Made by a program: the position numbers and the translations under genes. A stretch of 64,000 nt of DNA from Dehalococcoidia bacterium. Its GTDB lineage: Bacteria > Chloroflexota > Dehalococcoidia > CAUJGQ01. Positions 44,810-54,035 of the stretch are shown one piece after another (position 1 is the stretch's first letter; every line of letters begins with the position of its first letter). A model generated the notes under the pieces. That model saw only the letters and a program-made list of their open reading frames with translations. It was not told the origin of the DNA and made no database searches. Location of the stretch: the NCBI GenBank assembly GCA_035310145.1, contig DATGEL010000104.1, positions 1 through 64,000 on the forward strand, in the 5' to 3' direction.

Positions 44810-45403
44810 GCGCACCTCACCGCGCCGGCACACACACGCCGGCCCTCGCCTATCGTACTCACCCTAAGCATCGACGGATGAGGAAACCGTGAGAGGGCCG
44901 ATCGCCGGATCAACGCGCCAGCGCGCGGCGGCGAACGTCGCGTTGGAACGCGCTCGACGTTGTCGCGAACCTGAGATCGGCTTGCGTTCGATTCCTCGTG
45001 ATGTGACCGAACGGCGATCGGCGCACACGCTGCCCGGATGCAGCAGAGCTATCCTGTCACATTTCACATTGACCAATCACATTGACCAAATCTGAATGGG
45101 AAGCATTGGCGCGCTTGATCGCGGCCGGCAGCGTGCTCGCTCACCGACTCACGCGCGGAGCAGGCGCAGGTCAACCCGCGCCTGGAGCTGCCGGAGGATC
45201 CGTCCTATACAGAAGCGAAGCACGGCGAGCGCCGGAGCAGGAGCGACGCGTGCAGGAAAGACGCCTGAACAGATTGTGCTTCGCTCGCTGCGAATCCTGA
45301 GGATAACCATGTACGCTGATGGCAGCAGCGCGGCACGCCGGTTCGGGCGGAAGGCCGGCCCTTCGCCCCGCGCCCTTCACCCTCCACCCTCAAAGGGGCC
45401 CTC
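44810..45403. other. Intergenic region between response regulator and flavin reductase
   Basis: 594 bases, divergent control region. Two overlapping short frames (44889-45095 and 45082-45300) have no ribosome site and no family resemblance. It holds the tandem repeat at 45057-45089. Nothing else assigned. Confidence 0.5.
45057..45089 (+). repeat. Tandem 13-bp direct repeats (iteron-like)
   Basis: TCACATTGACCAA occurs twice back to back (45064-45076 and 45077-45089), preceded by a partial TCACATT (45057-45063). Each unit carries a TTGACC box. Likely a binding site for a regulator of the divergent genes. Confidence 0.55.
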
Positions 45404-46051
45404 ATGCGACGCAACCTCTCCGAGCACGACGCCCGCCGCCTGCTGGTCTGCGGCCCGCTGGTGCTGGTGACCACCACCTGGCGCAACAGCGAGGACGTGA
45501 TGCCCGCGGCCTGGAGCATGCCGCTCAGCGCCGACCCGCCCTTCATCGGCGTGGCCGTGCATCCCTCGCGCCACACGCACGACATGATCCGCTTCTCCGA
45601 AGAGTTCGCGCTGAACATCCCCGGCCGCCGGCTGCTGAACCACTGCCAGTACTTCGGCACCACCAGCGGCCGCGACCTGGACAAACTGGAGCTGTCGAAG
45701 CTGCCGACCTTCCATGCCCGCAAGGTGGGGGCGAAGCTGCTGGAGGGCTGCGTCGCCTACATCGAGTGCGGCGTGGAGGACGCGCTGCGCATCGGCGACC
45801 ACACGCTGTTCGTCGGCCGCGTCGTCGCCGTTTCGGCCGATGAGGAAGCCTACAACGAGCTGTGGACGCTGGCGGACGAGGACGAGAAGCCGCTGCACTA
45901 CCTGGGCGGCGACTGGTACGCCATGCTGGGCACGAGGCTGCAGGCGCGTCCGCCCGCAAGCGCCGGCCCGGGCGAGGAAAGTGATGAGGACCGCGAGCGC
46001 CGCGAGCTGGAGCGCGAGCGCGACGCCGAAGAGCGCGAACGCATGAACTGA
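45404..46051 (+). CDS. Flavin reductase-family (FMN-binding split barrel) protein
   Basis: A 215-residue protein. Flavin-reductase core: LLVCGPLVLVTTTWRNSEDVMPAAWSMPLSADPPFIGVAVH, then FSEEFALNIPG, and GDHTLFVGRVVAV. The C-terminal 40 residues form a highly charged Glu/Arg helix (REREL-type repeats), unusual for the family. It may supply reduced flavin to an LLM-type monooxygenase or act as an oxidoreductase. AAAGGGG precedes the ATG. Confidence 0.88.
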   Translation: MRRNLSEHDARRLLVCGPLVLVTTTWRNSEDVMPAAWSMPLSADPPFIGVAVHPSRHTHDMIRFSEEFALNIPGRRLLNHCQYFGTTSGRDLDKLELSKLPTFHARKVGAKLLEGCVAYIECGVEDALRIGDHTLFVGRVVAVSADEEAYNELWTLADEDEKPLHYLGGDWYAMLGTRLQARPPASAGPGEESDEDRERRELERERDAEERERMN

Positions 46052-46140
46052 GTGCGAGGAAAAAGGATGAAGGAACTAGGAAATAGTGGCGGTCCGCCGC
46101 TCCTATATTCTGCTTCCCCGTTCCTATTTCCTCGCCCCCT
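46049..46140. repeat. Purine/pyrimidine-rich hairpin element, copy 2
   Basis: GAGGAAAAAGG...GGAACTAGGAAATAG is followed by GGCGGTCCGCC (a small palindrome) and TCCTATATTC...TTCCTATTTCCTCG. It shares TCCTATTTCCTC (46122-46133) with the element at 15795-15868. Both precede a gene by less than 50 bases. Confidence 0.45.
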
Positions 46141-46184
46141 GTTCCCTGTACCCTGTCACCTGTACCCTACTCCACGGAGGGGAG

Positions 46185-47336
46185 ATGACGAGCGCCGCGC
46201 CCGATCCCGCGAGGAGATCCCCGGCGGATGCGAATCCGCTGGCCGCGCTGTTGCCGGCGCCGCTGCTGCGCCGCGTCGGCGGCCGCTACGATCGCGCCCG
46301 CTTCGCGGCGCTGCTGGACGGGGCGGAAGCGCTGGCGCCGCTGATCGTGGCGCTGGCCAACGCCACCGGCGGCTACGTTGCGCTCGGCTGCGAGATCAAC
46401 GCGGAGAGCGGCGCGCCGGGCGCCGTGCCCGGCATCTCCGGCGAGGCAGCGGCCGAAGCGCTCGCCGCCGCACTGGGCCGCGTCGATCCGCCGGTCGAGC
46501 ACCTGCTCACCAGCGAGCGCACCGTCTCGCCCGCCGGCGCCGAGCTGAGCCTCGTCTCCGTGCGCCAGAGCCCCTCGCCGCCGCACCTGCTGGTGCCCGA
46601 CGGCGCCGTGCTGCTCTCCACCGCCGCGGGCGTGCGCTCCGTGCGCTCCCGCGCCGAGCTGGACGCGCTCTACCAGCGCGGGCGCAACGAGCGCGAACGC
46701 GCCGAGCGCCAGATCGACGCGATGATCGAAAAGCTGTTGCAGGCGCACTACGCCTTCTACGGCGTGGGCGTCGTCGCCTGCATGCAGCGCGCCACGGCGG
46801 AGCCGTATCTCTGGGCGCGCGAGCACGCGGACGAGCTGATCAGCGAGAGCGACCCCTTCTGCGCCGGCTGGAAGCTGACGCCGGAGCTGATGAAGACACG
46901 GCCGGGCGAGGTCGATCTGCGCGGCGAGAAAGAGGTCTTCGGCTACCTGCGCATCACCCGCGCCGGCTGCGTGGCCGTGGGCGAGGTGCGGCGTCGCCCG
47001 GCGGGCAACACCGTCGGCACGGTCGAGGACGTGGCGCGGCGCATCGACACGATGGTCTCGCTCGCCTGCCGCATCCTTGCCCAGGCGCCCGACGCCACGA
47101 TCGTGCCGCGCCTCTTCTACGAGGGCATGCGCGGCCAGCGCGTCGTCGTCAGCCAGGATCCGTACGGCGAATCGAGCGCGCTGGAGCTGGACACGGCGCA
47201 GTTCCCCGGCAACATGGGCACGCCCGCCGATCCCGCCTATCCGCGCCGGCTGAGCGGCGAGCTGGCGGCGAGCTTGCTTGCCGGCTTCAAGGTCGAGTGG
47301 GATGCCGGCGCCGACGCCCTGCCGCAGGAAGCTTGA
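46185..47336 (+). CDS. Uncharacterised protein with AlbA_2/Schlafen-like N-terminal segment
   Basis: A 383-residue protein after GGAGGGGAG. Residues 50-110 (PLIVALANATGGYVALGCEI ... LGRVDPPVEH) resemble the AlbA_2/Schlafen module (AFANT-GG-xxxGV), often DNA/RNA-binding. The rest has a Ser/Arg-rich central part and a C-terminal alpha/beta region (FGYLRITRAGCVAVGEVRRRP). No catalytic motif. The AlbA_2 assignment is weak. Confidence 0.6.
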   Translation: MTSAAPDPARRSPADANPLAALLPAPLLRRVGGRYDRARFAALLDGAEALAPLIVALANATGGYVALGCEINAESGAPGAVPGISGEAAAEALAAALGRVDPPVEHLLTSERTVSPAGAELSLVSVRQSPSPPHLLVPDGAVLLSTAAGVRSVRSRAELDALYQRGRNERERAERQIDAMIEKLLQAHYAFYGVGVVACMQRATAEPYLWAREHADELISESDPFCAGWKLTPELMKTRPGEVDLRGEKEVFGYLRITRAGCVAVGEVRRRPAGNTVGTVEDVARRIDTMVSLACRILAQAPDATIVPRLFYEGMRGQRVVVSQDPYGESSALELDTAQFPGNMGTPADPAYPRRLSGELAASLLAGFKVEWDAGADALPQEA

Positions 47337-47416
47337 GCGTCAGACCGCTTTCGCGCGAAGCTCTCCACGCACAACCGGCCCCGTGTCACCCGATTGGGTC
47401 CACCAAGAGTGAGGCG

Positions 47417-47902
47417 ATGGCAGGCGACGGCCAGACCGGCAAAGAGCGAACCACGCGGCGCGGTCACGGCGCGCGCCCGCGCCCGGCCATTCCAAAGATC
47501 GGCCGCGGCCTCCCCTCGCCCCGCTGCGCGGAGGCGCCGCCAGCGCTCGTGCTGGAGGGCTTCGCGCAGTTCAACCGCGGCGAATTCTTTGAGCAGCACG
47601 AGACGCTGGAGGACGCCTGGATCGCGGAGACGGACCCGATCCGCTATCTGTACCAGGGCATCTTGCAGGTCGGCGTAGGGCTGCTGCACCTGCAGCGCGG
47701 CAACCTCTACGGCGCCGCTCGCATGATGGCGAAGGGACTGCGTCTGCTGCAGCCGTTCCAGCCGCGCTGCCTGGGTGTCGATGTCGAGCGCTTCGTAGCC
47801 GAGTCCGAGCGCTGCCTCGCCGCCGTCGAAGCCCTCACACCCGAGTCGCTTTCACGCTTCGATAAAGCACTAATTCCTCGCGTGCACCTGGCCGGCGCGT
47901 GA
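47417..47902 (+). CDS. DUF309-family protein
   Basis: A 161-residue protein. The DUF309 signature is clear: GFAQFNRGEFFEQHETLEDAWI, RYLYQGILQVGVGLLHLQRGNLYGAARMM. A basic, low-complexity N-terminal 35 residues precede it. Function unknown; Bacillus members are near sporulation or ribosomal genes. GAGTGAGG precedes the ATG. An in-frame ORF that runs from 46052 is just the shadow of the previous gene. Confidence 0.88.
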   Translation: MAGDGQTGKERTTRRGHGARPRPAIPKIGRGLPSPRCAEAPPALVLEGFAQFNRGEFFEQHETLEDAWIAETDPIRYLYQGILQVGVGLLHLQRGNLYGAARMMAKGLRLLQPFQPRCLGVDVERFVAESERCLAAVEALTPESLSRFDKALIPRVHLAGA

Positions 47903-47926
47903 CGGCAGGCGGCCTTGCCGCGGCGC

Positions 47927-50197
47927 TCAGCCGGCCTGCTGCCGCAGATCGTCGAAGCTGCCCATGCCGGAGCGCGAGGCGGCGTCGCGGCGCAGCAGCT
48001 CGTCCAGCTCGGCAGCCGGAGCGGGCGGCGCAAAGAACCAGCCCTGACCGCGGTCGCAGTTGACCGCCTCCATCAGCGCGAGTTGGTCCGCCGTCTCGAT
48101 GCCTTCCGCGGTGACGTCCAAGCCCAGCGCGTGGCCCAGGGCCGTGACGGCGCGCACGATCGAGATGGCGCCGGCGTCGCCGTCCAGGCCGGCGATGAGC
48201 GATCGATCGATCTTGATCGTGTCCACGGGGAAGTGGCGCAGGTGGTTGAGCGAGGAGTAGCCGCTGCCGAAGTCGTCGATCGCCAGCCAGACGCCCAGCT
48301 CCTTGAGCGCGTGCAGCGTGCGCCGGGTGAGCTCCAGGTCCTGCATCAGCGCGGCTTCCGTGATCTCCAGCCGCAGCGAGCCGGGGGCAAGCCGCGTGCG
48401 CTCCAGGATGCGGGCCACCTCGGCGGGCAGCGCTGCACAGGCGAACTCGCGCGGGGAGAGGTTGACGCTCACCACCAGCGGCCGGGTGCCCAGGTGCTGC
48501 TCCTGCCAGCGGCGCGTGTCGCGGCAGGCCTGCTCCAGCACCCAGGGGCCGATCTCCAGGATCAGGCCGGTCTCCTCCGCCAGGGCAAGGAAGCGATCCG
48601 GGCCGATTAGGCCGCGGCGCGGGTGCTGCCAGCGCAGCAGCGCCTCCATCCCCACCACCAGGCCGGAGTCGATATCGACCTCCGGCTGGTAGTAGACGTG
48701 CAGCTCACCGCGGCTCAACGCCTGGCGCAGGTCCGTCTCCAGGTCGAGCCGGTCGCTGCTGGCGGCCTTCATGCCGGCGTCGAACAGCACGTAGCTGCCG
48801 CGCCCCGCAGCTTTCGCTTCGAAAAGGGCGATGTCCGCCTCCCGCACCAGCTCGTCGGGCCGTGCGCTGGCGGTGTCACTCAGGGTAATGCCGATGCTCG
48901 CCCCGCTGAAGACCTCGTTGCCATTGCTGCCATTGCCGCCATTCAGGTCGTAGGGTTGGGTCAGTGCGGCGAGCACGCGCTGCGCCACGGCGACGATGCT
49001 TTCTCGTGACACGCCCTCCTCAAGCAGCACGATGAACTCATCGCCGCCAAAGCGGGCGACGGTATCGGCGGGCCGCAGGCAGGCGCGCAGCCGCTCGGCC
49101 ACGGCGACCAGCAGCGCGTCGCCGGCCTCGTGGCCGAGGCTGTCGTTGATCAGCTTGAAGCGGTCCAGGTCGAGGAAGAGCACGGCCGTGACCGTGCCGC
49201 GGCGCTCGCCGCGGCTCAGCGCCTGTGCCAGCCGGTCCATAAACAGGGCGCGGTTGGGCAGGCCGGTGAGCGGGTCGTGGAAGGCCTGGTGACGCAGGCG
49301 CTCCTCCAGGTCAACGCGGGCGGTGATGTCGCGCCCGATGATCAGCAGGCCCTCCGCCTGGCCGGCGGGGTCAAACACGGTCTGGGTGCGGGCCTCGATC
49401 CAGATGTAGCGTCCATCCGTGTGGCGCAGGCGCACGGTGATGCCGGAGTGCGGGGCGCTGCCGGCCGTATCGCAGACGACGCGCCGGCTGAACCGCTCCT
49501 GCACCTCGGCCAGCTCGTCGGGGTGCAGGAAGGCGAAGGGCGAGGCGCCGAGCAGTTGTCGCGGCGGGCGGCCGAGGATCGTCTCGTGCGCCTGGTTGGC
49601 GAAGGTGTAGCAGCCGCGCTGGTCGAGCACGCCGATCAGGTCGGGGGACGTCTCGACGATGTGCTGCAGCCGCGCTTCGTTGGCGATCACCGCCTGCTGC
49701 GAGCGGCGCCACTGGGCCGTGAGCCAAGAGAGCGTCTCGCCCACGAGCAGGCAGAGCGGCGCCACGTACCCGATCGAGCTGATCGCGGAGGTGGGATGCG
49801 GCCGGAACAGCACCGGCAGCAGGGACGCCGCCGCCAGCAGCGGCGTCAGCGCCAGCGACGTGCCCCGCGGCTGGCCGAGGCCCACCCAGACGAAGACCAC
49901 GAGAAAGAACGCGCTGAGACGGTACGGGGCGGCGCCGGCGACGTAGTTATTCAGCGCGATCAGCCCGATGGTGATGACCGCGAAGACCAGGCTCGCCCGC
50001 TGCGGCCAGCGCTGCCACGGCAGCAGCCAGAGCAGCGGCGCCAGCAGCATGGCGGCGAGCGCTGCGCCCAGCAGGCCCGCCACGTTGCTGCCGCCAGGGC
50101 CGGGCAGCAGCAGGCTCGGCAACGTGATCAGCGCGCAGAGCACGCACAGCGCCGCCCCTGCACGGGCCACGTTGCGGCGCGACAAGGGCAGATCCAT
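47927..50197 (-). CDS. Membrane PAS-GGDEF-EAL c-di-GMP enzyme
   Basis: A 756-residue protein. About six N-terminal helices (residues 10-170), a PAS domain (LQHIVETSPDLIGVLDQRGCYTFANQ), GGDEF with FGGDEFIV and an intact catalytic Glu, and EAL with GMEALLRW, VNLSPREFA and IDDFGSGYSSLNHLRHFPVDTIKIDRS, a full phosphodiesterase motif set. It may synthesise and degrade cyclic di-GMP. GCAGGAGG precedes the ATG at 50197. Convergent with DUF309. Confidence 0.95.
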   Translation of the reverse strand: MDLPLSRRNVARAGAALCVLCALITLPSLLLPGPGGSNVAGLLGAALAAMLLAPLLWLLPWQRWPQRASLVFAVITIGLIALNNYVAGAAPYRLSAFFLVVFVWVGLGQPRGTSLALTPLLAAASLLPVLFRPHPTSAISSIGYVAPLCLLVGETLSWLTAQWRRSQQAVIANEARLQHIVETSPDLIGVLDQRGCYTFANQAHETILGRPPRQLLGASPFAFLHPDELAEVQERFSRRVVCDTAGSAPHSGITVRLRHTDGRYIWIEARTQTVFDPAGQAEGLLIIGRDITARVDLEERLRHQAFHDPLTGLPNRALFMDRLAQALSRGERRGTVTAVLFLDLDRFKLINDSLGHEAGDALLVAVAERLRACLRPADTVARFGGDEFIVLLEEGVSRESIVAVAQRVLAALTQPYDLNGGNGSNGNEVFSGASIGITLSDTASARPDELVREADIALFEAKAAGRGSYVLFDAGMKAASSDRLDLETDLRQALSRGELHVYYQPEVDIDSGLVVGMEALLRWQHPRRGLIGPDRFLALAEETGLILEIGPWVLEQACRDTRRWQEQHLGTRPLVVSVNLSPREFACAALPAEVARILERTRLAPGSLRLEITEAALMQDLELTRRTLHALKELGVWLAIDDFGSGYSSLNHLRHFPVDTIKIDRSLIAGLDGDAGAISIVRAVTALGHALGLDVTAEGIETADQLALMEAVNCDRGQGWFFAPPAPAAELDELLRRDAASRSGMGSFDDLRQQAG

Positions 50198-50352
50198 GCG
50201 GCCTCCTGCGGATGAGTGTCGAGTGGAATTCGGGGAAGTTGAGCGCGGCGCGGCTGTGGAAACCGTTGCATTTCGGCCGTCCGCCGTGTCATCGTTCGCC
50301 ACGTCGGTGCCGCTCGCCGCAACCCGCCGCTACGTTCGAAGGACAGAAACCC

Positions 50353-51717
50353 ATGAATGCTGGCAACGCCGCGCGGCCGCTCGTCATCACCGGCGTCACG
50401 CTGATCGACGGCCTCGGCGGCGCCCCCCTGCCCGGCGCCGGCGTCGTGATCGAGGACGGCCGCTTCAGCCGCGTCGGTCCCGCGGCGGCGATTCCCGAAC
50501 CGGACGGCGCCGAGACGATCGATGGCCGGGGCAAGTTCCTGATTCCTGGCCTGGTCGATATGCACGTGCACACGCAGCCGCCGGAGCGCGCGCATCTGTC
50601 CCTGTTCCTCGCCGCCGGCGTCACCACCGTGCTCGATCTCGGCGGCCAGCTCGGCGACCTCGTTCCCCGCCGCGGCGCGCTGGCACGCGGCGAGCAGCTC
50701 GGCCCGCGCCTGCTGTTCACCGGCCCGATGCTGGAAGAGGGCAAGGCCTTCGCGGGCTTCGCCGCAATGAGCCGCGAGATCGACGCCGAGCAGATCGAAG
50801 GCGAGATCGACGGACTGGCCGGCGCCGGCGCTGACGCGGTCAAGCTCTACATCACCATCCGGCCGCAGACGGCGCGGCGAGCGGCGGCGCGGGCGCACGC
50901 ACGCGGCCTGCGCGTCTTCATGCACCAGCAGGCGACCTGGGGCGCGGACGCGGCCGACGCCGGCGTGGACTGCCTCGAACACCTGATGGCCTTCGGCGAG
51001 CTGGCGACCGCCGCCGAGCGGCCGGAGCATCCCGGCACCATGACGCCGTTCGAGTACGGCGGCTGGCTCTGGCGCGTGCTGACCGAGATCGATCCGCGCG
51101 GGCCGGCGGTGCAGCGCCTCTACGAGCGCCTGCTTGCCGCGGATACGGCGCTGGACCCGACGCTGGTGCTGTTCGCCGCACGCCCGGCCGCGATCGGCGA
51201 CGATGCCGGCGACACGTCGATGGACGACCCCGAGCGCACGCCCCTGCTGCCGTTGCTGCCCGCGCCCGTTGCCGAGGAGCTGCAAAGCCGCTGGGCCGAG
51301 CGCCGCCAGGCCGCGGCCGGCGCCTCGGAGAACGCGAAGGGGCGCTCACGGCGCTGCTGGCAGAACATCTTGCAGCTCGTGGGCGGCTTTCATGCCGCGG
51401 GCGGGCGCGTGCTGGCCGGCACGGACTGCCCCAATGTCGCGATCGTCTCCGGCTTCTCCCTGCACCGCGAGCTGGAGCTGCTGGTGCGGGCGGGCCTCTC
51501 GCCGCTGGCCGCGCTGCAGGCCGCCACGCGCCGCGCGGCCGAACGGCTGGACCGGCAGGACGAGTTCGGCGCGATCAAGCCCGGCCTCAGCGCCGATGCC
51601 CTGCTGCTTGACGCCGACCCGCTGGCCGACATCCGCAACACGCGCCGCATCGCCGCCGTCTTCGCCTGCGGCCGCCTGCACCGCCCGGACGACGTGCTGG
51701 CCGGCCTACGCGCCTAA
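50353..51717 (+). CDS. Metal-dependent amidohydrolase (imidazolonepropionase/dipeptidase-like)
   Basis: A 454-residue protein. Urease-superfamily landmarks: LIDGLGGAPLPGAGVVIEDGRF, GKFLIPGLVDMHVHTQPPE (HxH), FMHQQAT, CLEHLMAF and GTDCPN. C-terminal ATRRAAERLDRQDEFGAIKPGLSADALLLDADPLADI is typical. Substrate unknown, probably a cyclic amide or imide. GAAGGA precedes the ATG. Confidence 0.92.
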   Translation: MNAGNAARPLVITGVTLIDGLGGAPLPGAGVVIEDGRFSRVGPAAAIPEPDGAETIDGRGKFLIPGLVDMHVHTQPPERAHLSLFLAAGVTTVLDLGGQLGDLVPRRGALARGEQLGPRLLFTGPMLEEGKAFAGFAAMSREIDAEQIEGEIDGLAGAGADAVKLYITIRPQTARRAAARAHARGLRVFMHQQATWGADAADAGVDCLEHLMAFGELATAAERPEHPGTMTPFEYGGWLWRVLTEIDPRGPAVQRLYERLLAADTALDPTLVLFAARPAAIGDDAGDTSMDDPERTPLLPLLPAPVAEELQSRWAERRQAAAGASENAKGRSRRCWQNILQLVGGFHAAGGRVLAGTDCPNVAIVSGFSLHRELELLVRAGLSPLAALQAATRRAAERLDRQDEFGAIKPGLSADALLLDADPLADIRNTRRIAAVFACGRLHRPDDVLAGLRA

Positions 51718-51848
51718 CCCCGCGTTGATTGCCGATCGCCCCTCCGCGGCGATCGGCGGCCGGCGGCACCACCGTCGCGCCATAGGCGGCCCGCCAGCGC
51801 CACTGCCAGGCGGCCCCTGTTTTGCATCACGCGTTTGCAGGGAAGGGA

Positions 51849-51868
51849 GATTTGGCTTCAGCCAAATC
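51849..51868. terminator. Hairpin overlapping the CaiB gene stop
   Basis: Perfect 9-bp arms GATTTGGCT / AGCCAAATC with a 2-base loop. The TGA of the minus-strand CaiB gene lies in its centre. Convergent with the amidohydrolase; terminator function is inferred. Confidence 0.45.
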
Positions 51869-53822
51869 GGGGGGAGGCGCCCCGCACGGGCACCGCCGCC
51901 GGCCCTGCACGCCACACGTCCGCGAGCCCGTTGTGCTCGCCCAGCGCCGGGGCAGGCGCGCCGTCGCCAGGCGGACCGAGCACGGGCGCGGGCAGCGTCA
52001 GCGGCCCCAGCTCAGGCTGCTCAATGCGCAGCCAGAGGCGGTTCTCGCTGAAGTGCGGCTCGGCGCTGAGATCGTAGGGGTGGATGCAGGGGATGGACGG
52101 CACACCCAGCGCCGCCAGCCGTGCGATCGCGGCCTCGGTGGTCTCCTGAACGAGATGGCCGGCGAGATAGCGCTCGGCCGCAGCGTTTGGCGCCGCCTCT
52201 TCGTCTGCGGCCGTCAGCAGCCAGCCGTCCCGCGTCTGGTGCAGGCCGTGCAGCGGGCGCGGGCCTTTGAAGTCGCGGCCGCCGACGAGATAGGCGCGGC
52301 CGGCGCGCACGTCTTCGTAGGCGGCGTAGTTGAGCAGCAGCGCCGCCGCGAGCAGCGAGGTGCGCACCTCGTAGCCGCCGCCGCGCTGGAGCTGCGCCAG
52401 CCGCGCCGCCAGCACGCCGATGGCGCCGAGCATGCCGGAGAGGTAGTCCGTGGCCGCCATCTGCGGCTTCACCGGCTCGCCCTCGCCGCCCTGCCGCTTC
52501 ATGATGCCGGCGAACGCCTGCACCACCGGGTCGAAGCCGGGCAGGTGCGCCAGCGGCCCGCTCTCGCCGAAGGCCGAGACGGTGCAGTGAATCAGCGCCG
52601 GATTGACCGCGAACAGGTCGTCGCGGCCGACGCCCATGCGCGTCAGCGCTTCCGGCCGGTAGTTAGTGACGAGCATGTCGGCCCCGGCCACCAGCGCGGT
52701 GAGGCGATCGCGCCCGGCCGCGTCGCGCAGGTTGAGCGAGAGGGCGCGCTTGCCGTGGTTCCACGCCGGGAAGCCGAGGCCGTTGACGCGGAACGGGTCG
52801 CCGTCCGGCGGCTCGATCTTGACCACGTCGGCGCCGAGATCGGCCAGCAGCCGGCCGACGTACGAGCCGGCGATGTAGCCCGCCAGCTCGACCACGCGCA
52901 GGCCGGAGAGCGGCAGCGGGCCGGACCCGGCCGCCGTGCGAGGCACGCCGTCGCCACGGCGCGTCACGGCGCTCATGCGCGTCAGGCGGCCGATGGGCTC
53001 GCCGGGCTCGGCCAGGCCGGCGGCGCGGATCTGCGGGTGGGCCAGCGTCTCCTCCAGGCTGAGCACCGGTCCGGCGGGCACCTTCGCCGCCTCGAAGCGG
53101 GCCAGCCATGCGTCGAGCGGCTCGCGGCGGACAATCGGGTCCATGCGCTGCCACACTTCGCCGGCAAGCTCCGGGTCGCGCAGCCCGCGCGCCCCGCCGT
53201 GCAGGCGCGGGTCGTCCAGCAGGCTGTCGAGGCCGACCGTCTGCAAGACCTTGATCATGAACGGCGTGGTGGAGGCGCCGATGAAGATCCAGTCGTCGGC
53301 GGCGCGGTAGGTCGAATAGGTGGGCGACTGGCCGCGCGGGCTGTGGGCGAAACGTTGTGGCTCCGGCTCGGCGCCGAAGCAGTAGAAGCCGGCCTGCACA
53401 GCGAACAGCCCCTGGATGCCGCTCACCGGCAGTGGCTCGCCGCCTGCGCCGCCGAGGCGCGCGGCGCAGGCGGCCGCGGTGGCGAGCAGCGCCTGACCCA
53501 CCGTGGCGTAGGGCGAGACGAGATAAGCCGGGCCGGGCGCGTAGGTGTACTGTCCCAGCAGCGCGCCGCCCACGGCCCCGATCGCGGCGTGGTGGTCCGG
53601 CGCGCCGGCGAAGCGGCCCGTTGCGCCGTAGGGGCTGAGCAGCACGGCGCTGCGCCGGACGTTTACGCCGGCGTCGGCCAGGTCCGCGGCGCCGTCGGAT
53701 GCGGCGACCGTGCGTGCGCCGAGGTCGCGCAGTACGAAGGCGGCGAGATCGGCGGCGGCGGTGCGGCTGCCGATGGCGAAGCTCAGGCCGGCGAGCGGCG
53801 CCGTATCCCACTCTTGCGACAC
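51858..53822 (-). CDS. Tandem-domain CaiB/BaiF CoA-transferase-family protein
   Basis: A 654-residue protein made of two family-III CoA-transferase modules. The C-terminal one (from about 310) is complete: LPLSGLRVVELAGYIAGSYVGRLLADLGADVVKIE, and the catalytic Asp in AATDYLSGMLGAIG. The N-terminal one starts LAGLSFAIGSRTAAADL and at the equivalent place reads YLVSPYATVGQAL, without Asp, so it may be inactive. Family III enzymes are dimers of interlocked chains; this fusion may form the dimer internally. Substrate unknown. Confidence 0.88.
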   Translation of the reverse strand: MSQEWDTAPLAGLSFAIGSRTAAADLAAFVLRDLGARTVAASDGAADLADAGVNVRRSAVLLSPYGATGRFAGAPDHHAAIGAVGGALLGQYTYAPGPAYLVSPYATVGQALLATAAACAARLGGAGGEPLPVSGIQGLFAVQAGFYCFGAEPEPQRFAHSPRGQSPTYSTYRAADDWIFIGASTTPFMIKVLQTVGLDSLLDDPRLHGGARGLRDPELAGEVWQRMDPIVRREPLDAWLARFEAAKVPAGPVLSLEETLAHPQIRAAGLAEPGEPIGRLTRMSAVTRRGDGVPRTAAGSGPLPLSGLRVVELAGYIAGSYVGRLLADLGADVVKIEPPDGDPFRVNGLGFPAWNHGKRALSLNLRDAAGRDRLTALVAGADMLVTNYRPEALTRMGVGRDDLFAVNPALIHCTVSAFGESGPLAHLPGFDPVVQAFAGIMKRQGGEGEPVKPQMAATDYLSGMLGAIGVLAARLAQLQRGGGYEVRTSLLAAALLLNYAAYEDVRAGRAYLVGGRDFKGPRPLHGLHQTRDGWLLTAADEEAAPNAAAERYLAGHLVQETTEAAIARLAALGVPSIPCIHPYDLSAEPHFSENRLWLRIEQPELGPLTLPAPVLGPPGDGAPAPALGEHNGLADVWRAGPAAVPVRGASPRFG

Positions 53823-54035
53823 ATGTCACCTCGGGCAGGTTGGATACGCCAGCCGTGCCCTGTCTCCCGCAGCGCCGGCCTCGATCGTGCGGCGCAGGCT
53901 TAGCGTGGAACCGGGAGCCGACACCGTCAAGGGCGACGGCCACTGGCCGGTTGTTGCCGCGCGGTTCGCGGGTGTACGTTGGCCGCGCACCGGGCACCGG
54001 TGCGGGCACTGAGCGTTCCATGATGGAGAAGCGTG

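Noticed and set aside
44889-45300. Two short plus-strand frames as genes
   Set aside because: No ribosome site, overlapping frames, no family resemblance; the second starts inside a tandem repeat.
51822-53903. 693-codon plus-strand open frame
   Set aside because: Antisense to the CaiB fusion gene, which has clear family motifs.
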